Shown: positions 14,874 to 23,725 of the stretch, in pieces
How the letters are laid out: each line of letters begins with the position of its first letter
Numbering within the stretch: position 1 is the stretch's first letter
DNA from: Andreprevotia lacus DSM 23236
GTDB lineage: Bacteria > Pseudomonadota > Gammaproteobacteria > Burkholderiales > Chitinibacteraceae
Assembly (NCBI RefSeq): GCF_900176275.1
Contig: NZ_FWXD01000013.1
Location: 1 to 64,000 of the forward strand
Direction of reading: 5' to 3'
DNA: 64,000 nucleotides
The notes under the pieces: generated by a model
The model's database searches: none
What the model was told of the DNA's origin: nothing
Seen by the model: only the letters and a program-made list of their open reading frames with translations
Position numbers and translations under genes: made by a program

Positions 14874-15737
14874 TCAGCGGGGGTGGGATTGGATGGGCAG
14901 ATAAAGCGTGTGACAACGCACCGGCTGCGCGCGCTGATAGGCCTCGATCATCGGCCGGCGCGGGTCGAGCGTATAAGGGTGATCGGCCGGCCAGCCAGCC
15001 AGCAGGTTGCGCCAGCTCAGATAGGGACCACCGTCTGGCAGTGACATGGCGGCATACAGGCCGCCGGCCAGTTGCACATAGCCCAGCCCGGCCGGCACGG
15101 CCTGCATGGGGGCCAGTGGTACGCACAGGTCAAAGCAGCACTCCTGCTGCCGGCGCAGGTGCAGCAGATCATGGCGCACGCCATAACACTGGGCCGAATC
15201 CGGCATGGTTTGCAGCGCGGCCAGCGCCTGTGCAATCAGCGCGCTGCCCCACACGCCGCGAAAACGCCGGTACACCATGTATTGCGCCGGCAACTGCAAC
15301 ACCTGCAAAACCGTGGGCAAGGCGAGTGCGTCGGCCAGGTATTCTGCATCGGTGGTATCGGAAACGGGTGTGCCATCCGGTGCTTGCCGGCCAGCCCAGT
15401 CCTGCCAGCCGCCGTAACGCCAGTCACGCGCACTCATGCCGAACTGCTGGCGGAAGCCGCGCGAGAACGAGCTGGCATGGGCAAAGCCACAAGCCTCGGC
15501 CAGCAGCTCGCCATTCGGCGCCCGCCCCAGCAAGCGATAGGCCGCCGCATACAGCCGCCGCTTGCGCAGCAGCTCGAACGGCGCCTCGCCCACCTCGGCC
15601 TCGAATGCGCGCACGAAGTGGCTGCCGGAATAGCAGGCCACGCCAGCCAGCTCGTCCAGGCTGAGCGCTTGCGCATAATGGCGGTTGATGTGGTCGACGG
15701 CGCGTTCGATACGCACCCGGCGGGCTTGGGTAGTCAC
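14874..15737 (-). CDS. AraC-family regulator with GyrI-like ligand domain
   Basis: This 287-residue transcription factor has an N-terminal AraC double helix-turn-helix (about residues 8-105: HYAQALSLDELAGVACYSGSHFVRAF and the second motif ACGFAHASSFSRGFRQQFG), followed by a C-terminal GyrI-like small-molecule-binding domain (about 130-287). This Rob/SoxS-with-GyrI layout is typical of multidrug or effector-responsive activators. It ends 10 bp before the propeller gene and may regulate that gene; the effector is unknown. Confidence 0.88.
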   Translation of the reverse strand: MTTQARRVRIERAVDHINRHYAQALSLDELAGVACYSGSHFVRAFEAEVGEAPFELLRKRRLYAAAYRLLGRAPNGELLAEACGFAHASSFSRGFRQQFGMSARDWRYGGWQDWAGRQAPDGTPVSDTTDAEYLADALALPTVLQVLQLPAQYMVYRRFRGVWGSALIAQALAALQTMPDSAQCYGVRHDLLHLRRQQECCFDLCVPLAPMQAVPAGLGYVQLAGGLYAAMSLPDGGPYLSWRNLLAGWPADHPYTLDPRRPMIEAYQRAQPVRCHTLYLPIQSHPR

Positions 15738-15850
15738 GGCAGCTATCTCGGAGTGAATGACTGCATCATGCCCAGATTTGCGGCTGCTGAATTAGCCGCA
15801 GTTGCGCTTTTACGCCATGCGCCCTCTCGCAGGAAGAGGCCGCATCTGCG

Positions 15851-17308
15851 TCAGCCTATGCCACCCAGGCACAGATACTTGAGCTCCAGATAGTCATCCA
15901 GCCCGTATTTCGAGCCTTCACGCCCCAGGCCGGATTGCTTGATGCCGCCGAAGGGGCCGACCTCGTTGGAGAACGCGCCAACGTTGATGCCGACCATGCC
16001 GTATTCCAGCGCCTCGGCCACGCGGAAGATGCGGCCGATGTCGCGGCTGTAGAAATAGCTGGCCAGGCCGAATTCGGTATCGTTGGCCATGTGGATGGCG
16101 TCGGCTTCAGTCGTAAAGCGGAACAATGGTGCCAGCGGGCCGAAGGTTTCTTCGCGCGCCACCAGCATGTCGGCCGTCACGTCGCCCAACAGGGTCGGCT
16201 CGAAGTAGGTGCCGCCACGCGCATGGCGCTTGCCGCCGACCAGCAAAGTAGCCCCCTTGCCCAGTGCATCGATGATATGGGCCTCGACCTTGCTGACCGC
16301 CTCGTCGTTGATCAGCGGCCCCTGGTTTACGCCCTCTTCCATGCCGTTGCCGACTTTCAGCTCGGCCATGCGTGCGGCCAGCCGCGTGGCAAAGGCGTCG
16401 TAAATGCCGTCCTGCACCAGCACGCGGTTGGCGCAGACGCAGGTCTGGCCGGTGTTGCGGAATTTGGAGGCCATCAGACCATCGACGGCGGCATCCAGAT
16501 CGGCATCGTCGAACACGATGAAGGGCGCATTGCCGCCCAGTTCCATCGACACTTTCTTGATCGTACCGGCGCATTGCGCCAGCAGCTTCGCCCCCACGGC
16601 CGTACTGCCGGTGAACGAGAGCTTGCGCACGGTCGGGTTGGTGGCAAATTCAGTACCAATGGCGTCCGCACCACCGGTCATCACGCTGAATACGCCAGCC
16701 GGAATACCTGCCTGCCCGGCCAGCTCGGCCAGTGCCAGCGCGGTCAACGGCGTCAGGCTGGCGGGCTTGACCACCATGGTGCAACCGGCCGCCAGCGCGG
16801 CGCCGGCCTTGCGGGTAATCATGGCGGCGGGAAAATTCCACGGCGTGATGGCCGCACACACGCCCACCGGCTGCTTGAGCACCATGATGCGCTTGTCGGC
16901 TTGCGGGTGCTGCAGCACGTCACCGTCGATACGGCGTGCTTCTTCGGCAAACCATTCGATAAAGCCGGCGGCATAGGCAATCTCGCCCTGCGATTCGGCC
17001 AGCGGCTTGCCCTGCTCGGCGGTCATGATGCGCGCCAGGTCCTGCTGATTGGCCAGCATCAGGTCGTGCCAGCGGCGCAGCAGTTGTGCGCGCTCCTTGG
17101 CCGAACGGGCGCGCCAGCCCGGCAACGCCGCCTCGGCAGCGGCAATGGCGCGGCCGGCCTCGGCTGCGCCCATATAGGGCAGCTCGGCCAGCAACGCGCC
17201 GGTGGCCGGGTTATGGACGGCAAAGGTACGGCCGTCATCGGCGGCCGACCAGTTGCCGGCCAGATAACAGGCTTGCTTGAGCAGGGCCGGGTTGTCGAGT
17301 GTCAGCAC
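15851..17308 (-). CDS. gabD: succinate-semialdehyde dehydrogenase (NADP+)
   Basis: GabD oxidises succinate semialdehyde to succinate, the last step of the GABA shunt. The 485-residue product has the aldehyde dehydrogenase motifs in order: [16 protein letters not shown], the [13 protein letters not shown] cofactor loop, the catalytic glutamate in [19 protein letters not shown], and the catalytic cysteine in [11 protein letters not shown], plus the [14 protein letters not shown] ending specific to GabD. I place the start at GTG 17306-17308, preceded by AAGGAG at 6 bp spacing, rather than an ATG 8 codons earlier. No gabT is adjacent. The cysteine pair TCVC may allow redox control, as known for E. 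coli GabD. Confidence 0.93.
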   Translation of the reverse strand: MLTLDNPALLKQACYLAGNWSAADDGRTFAVHNPATGALLAELPYMGAAEAGRAIAAAEAALPGWRARSAKERAQLLRRWHDLMLANQQDLARIMTAEQGKPLAESQGEIAYAAGFIEWFAEEARRIDGDVLQHPQADKRIMVLKQPVGVCAAITPWNFPAAMITRKAGAALAAGCTMVVKPASLTPLTALALAELAGQAGIPAGVFSVMTGGADAIGTEFATNPTVRKLSFTGSTAVGAKLLAQCAGTIKKVSMELGGNAPFIVFDDADLDAAVDGLMASKFRNTGQTCVCANRVLVQDGIYDAFATRLAARMAELKVGNGMEEGVNQGPLINDEAVSKVEAHIIDALGKGATLLVGGKRHARGGTYFEPTLLGDVTADMLVAREETFGPLAPLFRFTTEADAIHMANDTEFGLASYFYSRDIGRIFRVAEALEYGMVGINVGAFSNEVGPFGGIKQSGLGREGSKYGLDDYLELKYLCLGGIG

Positions 17309-17348
17309 AGTGGGCTCCTTGCAGATGGGCAAACAGTATGAGGGAAAC

Positions 17349-17368
17349 GCCGGGCGAAAGTGCCCGGC
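17349..17368. other. hairpin between the CNNM gene and gabD
   Basis: GCCGGGC (17349-17355) and GCCCGGC (17362-17368) form a perfect 7-bp stem with a 6-nt loop. No T-run follows on either strand, so this is not a classical terminator. The rest of 17309-17550 shows no gene. Confidence 0.4.
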
Positions 17369-17550
17369 ACGATGTTGAGGCGATCGCTCAAGCCGCGAAC
17401 AAGAACCGCTGCACGCCGCCAGCAGTATCTGGTGCAGCCCTCACTGCGCGGCGTGGAAACAGCGGCGCCGCTGCGCCGCCGCCAACCGCATGGCATAGCG
17501 GGCAGCAGCACTGCGCGGCAAGCCGCGCCGGCAGCGGCGACGCACCGCCA

Positions 17551-18858
17551 TCAGCCTTCATCCTGCTTGGGATAAACGCGCAGCAGCACGATGCGCGGGC
17601 CATTCATTTTCTTGACCACCACATCGAATAGCGCGAACTCGATCCGCTGGCCCTCGCGCGGCAGCTCGCCCAGTTTGCCCAGCACAAGGCCGCCAACGCT
17701 GTCGGCGGTGTCGTCGTGTTCGATATCGACGCCGATGGCGCGCTCCAGCGTGAAGATGGGCAGGCTGCCCTTGCCGATCAGCGAGCCGTCATCAAGGCGC
17801 GACCACTCGTTTTGTGACTGGCGGTATTCGTCGCGGATTTCGCCTACCAGCGCGGCCAGCAGGTTATCCAGCGTGACAAAGCCCAGCGGCAGCTCGTCGG
17901 CATCGACCACCACGGCAAAATGCGGTGCGCCAGTGCGGAAGCGGCGGAACAAGGCGGTGGCTGATTCATCCGGCGCCACGCTCTCCACCGGGCGCAGCAG
18001 CGCCTTGAGTTCATCCGGCAGCGTGCCGCGCTCCATGGCAAAGAACACATCCTTGAGATGAATCATGCCCAGCACGCGGCCCTCGCCATCCAGCAGCGGA
18101 TAGCGGCTGTAGCGCGTTTGCACCATGCGCGCCAGGCTGATGTCGATCGGGTCATCGACCGACAGTGCCACCATCTCGTTGAGCGGACGCATCAGATCGC
18201 CGACATCCAGCTCGCGGAAATCCAGTGAATGCGCCAGCACGCGCCATTCATCGCCGCTGAAATCGTCCGACTCGCGCGAGCCGCGCAGGATGAGCTTGAG
18301 TTCCTCTGGCGAATAATCGCCCTCGTGGCCGTGGGCACTGTCGAGGCCCAGCAATTTCAGCACGCGGTTGGCGCTGTGGTTGAGCACCCAGATGCCGGGG
18401 TACATCAGCCAGTAAAACAGATAGAGCGGTGCAGCCGTCCACAGGCCGACGCGCTCGGACATGCGGATCGCCATCGATTTGGGCGCGAGCTCACCCACCA
18501 CAATGTGCAGATAGGAAATGGTAAAGAACGCGAAGAAGAACGAGATCGCATGCACGACCTCCGGCTTGTGAATGCCGGCAAGCTCCAGCACCGGGTGCAG
18601 CAAGCTGGCAAACGCCGGTTCACCGATCCATCCGAGGCCCAGCGAGGCCAGCGTGATGCCCAGCTGGCAGGCCGACAGATAGGCATCCAGATCGCCGTGC
18701 ACCTTGGCCAGCAGGCGGCCGCGCAATCCGTGCCGCTTGGCGATGGCCTTGACCCGCGTCTGGCGCAATTTGACCAGACCGAACTCGGCCGCGACGAAAA
18801 AACCATTCAGCAGCACCAGCAACAGTGCGCCAACCACCAGCAATAAAGTACTACCCAT
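17551..18858 (-). CDS. CNNM/HlyC-CorC family membrane protein (hemolysin-like ion transporter)
   Basis: This 435-residue inner-membrane protein has the CNNM layout: an N-terminal DUF21 domain with about four membrane segments (from residue 1, with NGFFVAAEFGLVKLRQTRV), then a pair of CBS domains (around 200-330, including VQTRYSRYPLLDGEGRVLGMIH) and a C-terminal CorC_HlyC domain (about 345-430). Members export Mg2+ or related divalent ions. The specific substrate cannot be read from sequence. It is divergent from the chromate transporter gene, with 160 bp between. Confidence 0.9.
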   Translation of the reverse strand: MGSTLLLVVGALLLVLLNGFFVAAEFGLVKLRQTRVKAIAKRHGLRGRLLAKVHGDLDAYLSACQLGITLASLGLGWIGEPAFASLLHPVLELAGIHKPEVVHAISFFFAFFTISYLHIVVGELAPKSMAIRMSERVGLWTAAPLYLFYWLMYPGIWVLNHSANRVLKLLGLDSAHGHEGDYSPEELKLILRGSRESDDFSGDEWRVLAHSLDFRELDVGDLMRPLNEMVALSVDDPIDISLARMVQTRYSRYPLLDGEGRVLGMIHLKDVFFAMERGTLPDELKALLRPVESVAPDESATALFRRFRTGAPHFAVVVDADELPLGFVTLDNLLAALVGEIRDEYRQSQNEWSRLDDGSLIGKGSLPIFTLERAIGVDIEHDDTADSVGGLVLGKLGELPREGQRIEFALFDVVVKKMNGPRIVLLRVYPKQDEG

Positions 18859-19018
18859 GACGTGCGCCAGACACGGCGCCCTGTGTTTGCGGCGTATCCC
18901 GCCCCGCTATTGTGCCGGATCGCGCCCGCTTCGTCCCGCCCGTTTCATGCCGGCGCTCATGCGCCCCAGGCGCCTTGCCCTGCTAAACTGGCACGGACTT
19001 TCACCCCATGACGCCATC

Positions 19019-20374
19019 ATGCAACGCGATCTTCCCGCACAACCACCCGCAACCATCAGCTACTGGCAAGCGCTGCTGTTCTGGCTCAAGCTCGGTTTCA
19101 TCAGCTTTGGCGGGCCGGCCGGGCAGATCGCCATCATGCATCAGGAGCTGGTCGAGCGCCGGCGCTGGATTTCCGAGCGGCGCTTTTTGCACGCACTCAA
19201 CTACTGCATGGTGCTGCCGGGGCCGGAGGCACAGCAGCTCGCCACCTATATCGGCTGGCTGATGCACCGCACGCGCGGCGGGCTGACTGCGGGCATCCTG
19301 TTCGTGCTGCCGTCGCTGTTCATCCTGATCGCATTGTCATGGGTCTATATCGCCTTTGGCCAGGTGGACTGGGTGGCCGGACTGTTTTACGGCATCAAGC
19401 CCGCCGTCACCGCCATCGTCGTCCATGCGGCGCACCGTATCGGCGGGCGGGCGCTGAAAAACCGCGTGCTGTGGGCCATTGCCGCTGCCGCCTTCGTCGC
19501 CATCTTTGTGCTGAAGGCGCCGTTCCCGCTCATTGTGGCCGTGGCAGCACTACTGGGCTGGCTGGGTGGCCGTTACGCCCCCGGCTACTTCGCTGGCAGC
19601 GGCGGCCACGGCAAGGCACAAGCCAGCTATGGCCCGGCGCTGATCGACGACGGCACCCCGCCCCCGGCACATGCGCGCTTTGGCTGGGGCCGGCTATTGG
19701 GCGTGCTGGCTGTGGGCCTGCTGCTGTGGCTGCTGCCCATGGGCGCCCTGTTGGCCATCGACGGGTGGGAGGGCAGCTATACGCAAATGGGCTGGTTCTT
19801 CAGCAAGGCCGCCTTGCTGACCTTTGGCGGCGCCTATGCAGTGCTGCCCTATGTGTATCAGGGCGCCGTCAGCCACTATGGCTGGCTAAGCCCCACGCAG
19901 ATGGTGGACGGGCTGGCGCTGGGTGAAACCACACCGGGGCCGCTGATCATGGTGGTGGCCTTTGTCGGCTTCATCGGTGCCTATACCCATGCGCTGCTGG
20001 GGCCGGATGCACTGTTCGTGGCCGGCGCGCTCGGCGCAGCGCTGGTAACGTGGTTTACCTTCTTGCCGTCCTTTGTGTTCATTCTGGCTGGCGGCCCGTT
20101 GGTGGAGGCCACGCATGGCGACCTGAAATTCACTGCACCGCTCACCGCCATTACCGCTGCCGTGGTCGGTGTCATCGTCAATCTGGCGCTGTTCTTCGGC
20201 TACCACGTGCTGTGGCCGCTGGGCTGGCACGGTTACTTCGACTGGCCATCGGCGCTGATCGCACTCGGCGCGGCGGTGGCGCTGTTCCGCTACAAGCGCA
20301 ACGTGATCCACGTGATTGGTGCCTGTGCGCTGGCCGGGCTGCTCATCAAGGGTCTGTTGCCGGCAGTCGGGTGA
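19019..20374 (+). CDS. chrA: chromate transporter, ChrA family
   Basis: This 451-residue inner-membrane protein has two homologous chromate-transport (CHR) domains. The first (about 15-190) has FGGPAGQIAIMHQELVERRR and LPGPEAQQLATYIG; the second (about 230-450) has FGGAYAVLPYVYQ and ETTPGPLIMV. Such long-chain CHR proteins expel chromate by proton-linked antiport. The frame is open far upstream, but the ATG at 19019 starts a family-like N-terminus; its ribosome site is weak. It is divergent from the CNNM gene. No chrB regulator is next to it. Confidence 0.92.
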   Translation: MQRDLPAQPPATISYWQALLFWLKLGFISFGGPAGQIAIMHQELVERRRWISERRFLHALNYCMVLPGPEAQQLATYIGWLMHRTRGGLTAGILFVLPSLFILIALSWVYIAFGQVDWVAGLFYGIKPAVTAIVVHAAHRIGGRALKNRVLWAIAAAAFVAIFVLKAPFPLIVAVAALLGWLGGRYAPGYFAGSGGHGKAQASYGPALIDDGTPPPAHARFGWGRLLGVLAVGLLLWLLPMGALLAIDGWEGSYTQMGWFFSKAALLTFGGAYAVLPYVYQGAVSHYGWLSPTQMVDGLALGETTPGPLIMVVAFVGFIGAYTHALLGPDALFVAGALGAALVTWFTFLPSFVFILAGGPLVEATHGDLKFTAPLTAITAAVVGVIVNLALFFGYHVLWPLGWHGYFDWPSALIALGAAVALFRYKRNVIHVIGACALAGLLIKGLLPAVG

Positions 20375-20455
20375 CCGGCGCATGGGCAAAGCATCACGCG
20401 TCGGCCATAATCACGCGCTACACTTGCGTCACCATTACATCAGGGACATCCGCCC

Positions 20456-21196
20456 ATGCTTATCCAGAGCCAGCACGTCGATCTGACCACGCCCACCGGC
20501 ACCATGCGCACCTATGTGCATCGCCCGGCAGACGGCGGCAAATACCCGGTCATCCTGTTCTATTCGGAAATCTTCCAGCAGACCGGCCCGATCGAACGCG
20601 CAGCGCGGCTGCTGGCCGGCCACGGTTATGCCGTGCTGGTGCCCGAGGTATTCCACGAACTGAACCCCATCGGCACCGTGCTGGCCTATGACAACTACGG
20701 CCGCGACAAGGGCAACGCCGACAAGGCCGCCAAGCCGGTCACCGACTACGACGGCGACAACCGCGCCATGCTGGACTGGGCGGCGCAACAGCAATGGAGC
20801 AATGGCCAGTTCGGCGCCATGGGTTTCTGCATTGGCGGCCACCTGGCCTTCCGCGCCGCGCTGCAGCCCGAGATCAAGGCCACCGCCTGCTTCTACGCCA
20901 CCGACCTGCACAACCACACCATCCCGAATGCGCCGGGCCAGCACAGCATGGAGCGCCTGGACGACCTGAAGGGCGAGCTGTTGATGATCTGGGGCAAGCA
21001 AGACCCGCACATCCCCGCCGCTGGCCGCGCCGAGGTCTATCGCAAACTGGCCAGCGCCGAACTCAACTTCACCTGGCACGAGTTCAACGGCCAGCATGCC
21101 TTCATGCGCGACGAAGGCGAGCGCTACGACCCGCAACTGGCGCAGACCGGCTATAACCTGGCACTGGGGCTGTTTGGCCGCGTGCTGCGCGGTTAA
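20456..21196 (+). CDS. dienelactone hydrolase family protein
   Basis: This 246-residue alpha/beta hydrolase has the dienelactone hydrolase triad: nucleophile cysteine in GFCIGGH, aspartate in WGKQDPH and histidine in FNGQHAFMRD. Family members hydrolyse dienelactone or other esters and lactones; many are general detoxifying hydrolases, and there are no catechol-degradation genes nearby to suggest the classical pathway. A CATAAT -10-like box lies at 20405-20410. It appears to be transcribed alone. Confidence 0.9.
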   Translation: MLIQSQHVDLTTPTGTMRTYVHRPADGGKYPVILFYSEIFQQTGPIERAARLLAGHGYAVLVPEVFHELNPIGTVLAYDNYGRDKGNADKAAKPVTDYDGDNRAMLDWAAQQQWSNGQFGAMGFCIGGHLAFRAALQPEIKATACFYATDLHNHTIPNAPGQHSMERLDDLKGELLMIWGKQDPHIPAAGRAEVYRKLASAELNFTWHEFNGQHAFMRDEGERYDPQLAQTGYNLALGLFGRVLRG

Positions 21197-21306
21197 ACGG
21201 CAAAGCCAGCTTGATGGGCAAGGGAATCCTCGGATCCAACCTTGCCCGTTGAGCCTGCCAGGCACCCTGCCATGTTCTGCCGCAAGCAAACCCGAGGCAG
21301 CGTCGC

Positions 21307-21978
21307 ATGCTGCGATTGATTTGGCGCATTGCCCTCAGCGTCGGGCGCATTGTGCTCGCGCTGCTGCTATGCCTTGCCGCCCTGCTGGCCTGGCGCTACT
21401 GGCCGCGCGCCGACGCGTTCTACCTCACCCAAGCCGATCTGGCCGACCGCAACTACCTGCAAACGCGCGCCCGTTTGCTGGATCAGGCCGGCGGCGGCAC
21501 CGCCGGGTTTGACCTCAGCCGAGCTTACAGTAGCGTGTTTGCCCACCGTATCACCAGCGGGCAGCGCTGGGTGATCGGCTATCGCCAGTACCAGGCCGGC
21601 TCGCCACTGTGGACCGATAGCGCGGGCTTTCGCAAACTGACCATCGTGGTGCCACCCCTCAAGTTTGGCAGCGTGCAAACACTCCCGGCCGGGCCACTGC
21701 TGCTGGCGATCGAAACCAGTGGCGGCTCGGCGTGGCCCCACGATGCCTGCTCATTCCAGCTCGCATCAGGCCAGGTTGTACTGGATGCACGCAGTCGTCG
21801 TCTGAAAGTGGCCATCCGTGGAGAAATGTCCGCTGCACGTTCAGTGCACGACAGCGACTGCGGTGTTACTCATCCGATCAACGAGCAATTCATCGCCAGT
21901 CCGATCTCGCTGACCGAGCTTACCCCCTGGCTGGGCAAGGCAGGCAAGTATCCCTACGATGAAAGTTATCGCCACTGA
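21307..21978 (+). CDS. hypothetical single-pass membrane protein
   Basis: I do not recognise this 223-residue protein. It has one N-terminal membrane segment (about residues 7-29, LSVGRIVLALLLCLAALLAW) and then a non-cytoplasmic domain of mostly beta character with two cysteines (DACSFQL and DSDCGVT) that could form a disulfide, so it is probably anchored in the inner membrane facing the periplasm. The ATG follows a GAGG ribosome site. It ends 3 bp before the convergent end of the TetR-linked lipid operon. Confidence 0.65.
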   Translation: MLRLIWRIALSVGRIVLALLLCLAALLAWRYWPRADAFYLTQADLADRNYLQTRARLLDQAGGGTAGFDLSRAYSSVFAHRITSGQRWVIGYRQYQAGSPLWTDSAGFRKLTIVVPPLKFGSVQTLPAGPLLLAIETSGGSAWPHDACSFQLASGQVVLDARSRRLKVAIRGEMSAARSVHDSDCGVTHPINEQFIASPISLTELTPWLGKAGKYPYDESYRH

Positions 21979-21981
21979 ACG

Positions 21982-22404
21982 CTACGAGGGCTTCACCGCA
22001 AACTGCCGCCGCAGCCAGCGTACCGGGCCGCCGATGACGGGCAGTTTCTGGAACAGCTCCTCGGCGGCATCCCAGTAATCGCGGTGGTCGATCACCAAGC
22101 CGTCGGCATCAAAGCGCAGGTGGCTACCACCCAGCACCGTGTAGGTTCTGCCCTTGAGCGCAAAGTGGAACTCCCACGTCACAAAGGCTTGCGTGCCCTG
22201 CTCGATGCGCTCCAGCATCACGAAGCGCGGGTTGTCGGTGGTGTCGAACATGTGCTCGAACAAACGCCGTATCGCCACCACGCCGCTGACGTCATTGAAC
22301 GGGTCCTTGAAGCGCGCCTGCGGGGCATAGAACTGATCAACCTGTACCAAGGTGGCAGGGGTGAGCGTGGTGTACCAGTCCAACAGGGCATCAAGGCAGG
22401 TCAT
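21982..22404 (-). CDS. NTF2/SnoaL-like protein, last gene of the lipid operon
   Basis: This 140-residue protein is of the nuclear-transport-factor-2 / SnoaL-like fold, recognisable from the N-terminal helix (LDALLDWYTTLTPATL), the FYAPQARFKDPFNDVSG segment, and strands ending GSHLRFDADGLVIDHRDYWD. NTF2-like proteins are small ligand-binding pockets or isomerases. Its start overlaps the stop of the SDR gene (ATGA), so it is the eighth and last gene of the operon. A role as accessory enzyme in fatty-acid modification is inference from context. Confidence 0.82.
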   Translation of the reverse strand: MTCLDALLDWYTTLTPATLVQVDQFYAPQARFKDPFNDVSGVVAIRRLFEHMFDTTDNPRFVMLERIEQGTQAFVTWEFHFALKGRTYTVLGGSHLRFDADGLVIDHRDYWDAAEELFQKLPVIGGPVRWLRRQFAVKPS

Positions 22405-23192
22405 GGCAGATTCAGCGTGCGGTTGAGCAGGTAAAAACGCCAGCGGTACGGCAGCAGGCGCAGCAGCTGCAGTATGGCGGTAAAGCGGCGCGGAAAGTCG
22501 ATTTCGAAGCGGCCACGGGCAAGGCCTGCCAGGATGGCCTCGGCGGCCTGTTCAGGCGTCAGCAGGGCCGGCATGGTGAAGCGGTTGCGGGCAGTCAGGC
22601 GGGTTTTCACAAAACCGGGGTTGATCAGGAATACGCCTATGCCGCGTGGCTTGAGGTCGCAATACAGCAGCTCGGCCAGGTTGATCAGCGCAGCCTTGCT
22701 GGGGCCGTATACCGTCGCCCCCGGCAGGCCCATATAGCCGGCCACGCTGGCCACCAGCGCAATGCTGCCGTGCTGCTGTGCGATCAGCGTGGGCAGAATG
22801 GCTTCCAGCCCGTAATACACGCTGGCGAGGTTGACGCTCAAGGTGTGGTGCACGTGGTCGCTGTCGATTTCCCATGCGCGCTCGGGCCGGTATTCGGCGG
22901 CGCAGAACACCACCAGATCGATGCCGCCCCAGTTGGCCTGCAGAATGGCATTGGCAGCCCCCCAAGCGGCAGGGTCGGTGGCGTCCATGGGCAACACCAG
23001 CACCTGTGGCCGGCCCACGGCCATTTCATCCAGCGCAGCCTGATTGCGTGCCGACAGCGCCACGCGTGCGCCACGCGCCAGCAACGCTTGCGCAAGGGCA
23101 GCGCCGATGCCGCTGGATGCACCAATCAGCCACACGCGCCGGTCGCGCCAGTCACGCAGCGGCGGATTGAGAGAGGGGAAGATTCCGTGCAT
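22401..23192 (-). CDS. short-chain dehydrogenase/reductase
   Basis: This 263-residue NAD(P)-dependent SDR has a cofactor loop GASSGIG at residues 24-30, a catalytic serine region (IALVASVAGYMG) and the YGPSK active site. The long C-terminus (RRFTAILQLLRLLPYRWRF) is hydrophobic and may sit on the membrane, fitting a lipid substrate. I chose the ATG at 23190-23192, which has TGAGG upstream; a GTG four codons earlier would overlap the DUF3833 stop but has no ribosome site. It is the seventh gene of the operon. Confidence 0.9.
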   Translation of the reverse strand: MHGIFPSLNPPLRDWRDRRVWLIGASSGIGAALAQALLARGARVALSARNQAALDEMAVGRPQVLVLPMDATDPAAWGAANAILQANWGGIDLVVFCAAEYRPERAWEIDSDHVHHTLSVNLASVYYGLEAILPTLIAQQHGSIALVASVAGYMGLPGATVYGPSKAALINLAELLYCDLKPRGIGVFLINPGFVKTRLTARNRFTMPALLTPEQAAEAILAGLARGRFEIDFPRRFTAILQLLRLLPYRWRFYLLNRTLNLP

Positions 23193-23200
23193 GGCGCACC

Positions 23201-23725
23201 TCACTGCAGCTTGCGAAAGAACAGCGTGACCTGACCCAGCTCGAAGCCAAGCTTGCTCATGCTGGTACGGTTGATCAGCGTCGTATCGTCCTGCAAATAC
23301 ATCCAGTCATCCATCTGCACGTCGTACACGTTGTCGTCCACCGGCAGGCGCAGGGTATAGCGCCAGTGCAGCGCATTGCCGGCCAGTTGGCCCACTGCCT
23401 CGCCGACCACATCGCCCGCCGTGCCGCGCCAACTGCCATCGGGCTGCCGGGAGAGCGTCCATACGCGCTGCTGGGTGCTGCCATCGCTGTAAACGAAATG
23501 CTCGTCGAGGATCAAACGCCCCTGCTCGCTACGGCCGGCTATCTGCACATGGAAGCGCTTGACCACCTCGCCGCTGCGTTTCTGGAACATGCCCCAGCCC
23601 TCGGTCTTGCCGCTGAAATAGCGCACCGGGTCGAACACCGGCTGCTCGTTGCGGTAGTGCTGCACATCCGGCCCGGCACAACCCAGCAGTAACGCACAGG
23701 CCGACAACATCCACTTCGGTTTCAT
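23201..23725 (-). CDS. DUF3833 family lipoprotein
   Basis: This 174-residue protein starts with a lipoprotein signal (lipobox LLLGC, cysteine 16), so it should be anchored to a membrane in the envelope. The remainder matches DUF3833: PVRYFSGKTEGWGMFQKRSG near the start and a MDDWMYLQDDTTLINRTSMS segment towards the end. DUF3833 proteins are usually encoded beside CFA-like synthases and DUF1365 proteins, as here. Function unknown. Its start overlaps the transporter stop codon (ATGA). Confidence 0.88.
   Translation of the reverse strand: MKPKWMLSACALLLGCAGPDVQHYRNEQPVFDPVRYFSGKTEGWGMFQKRSGEVVKRFHVQIAGRSEQGRLILDEHFVYSDGSTQQRVWTLSRQPDGSWRGTAGDVVGEAVGQLAGNALHWRYTLRLPVDDNVYDVQMDDWMYLQDDTTLINRTSMSKLGFELGQVTLFFRKLQ

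Noticed and set aside
17349-17368. The GCCGGGC/GCCCGGC hairpin as a terminator
   Set aside because: No T-run on either strand and no transcript needs to end there in the right orientation.
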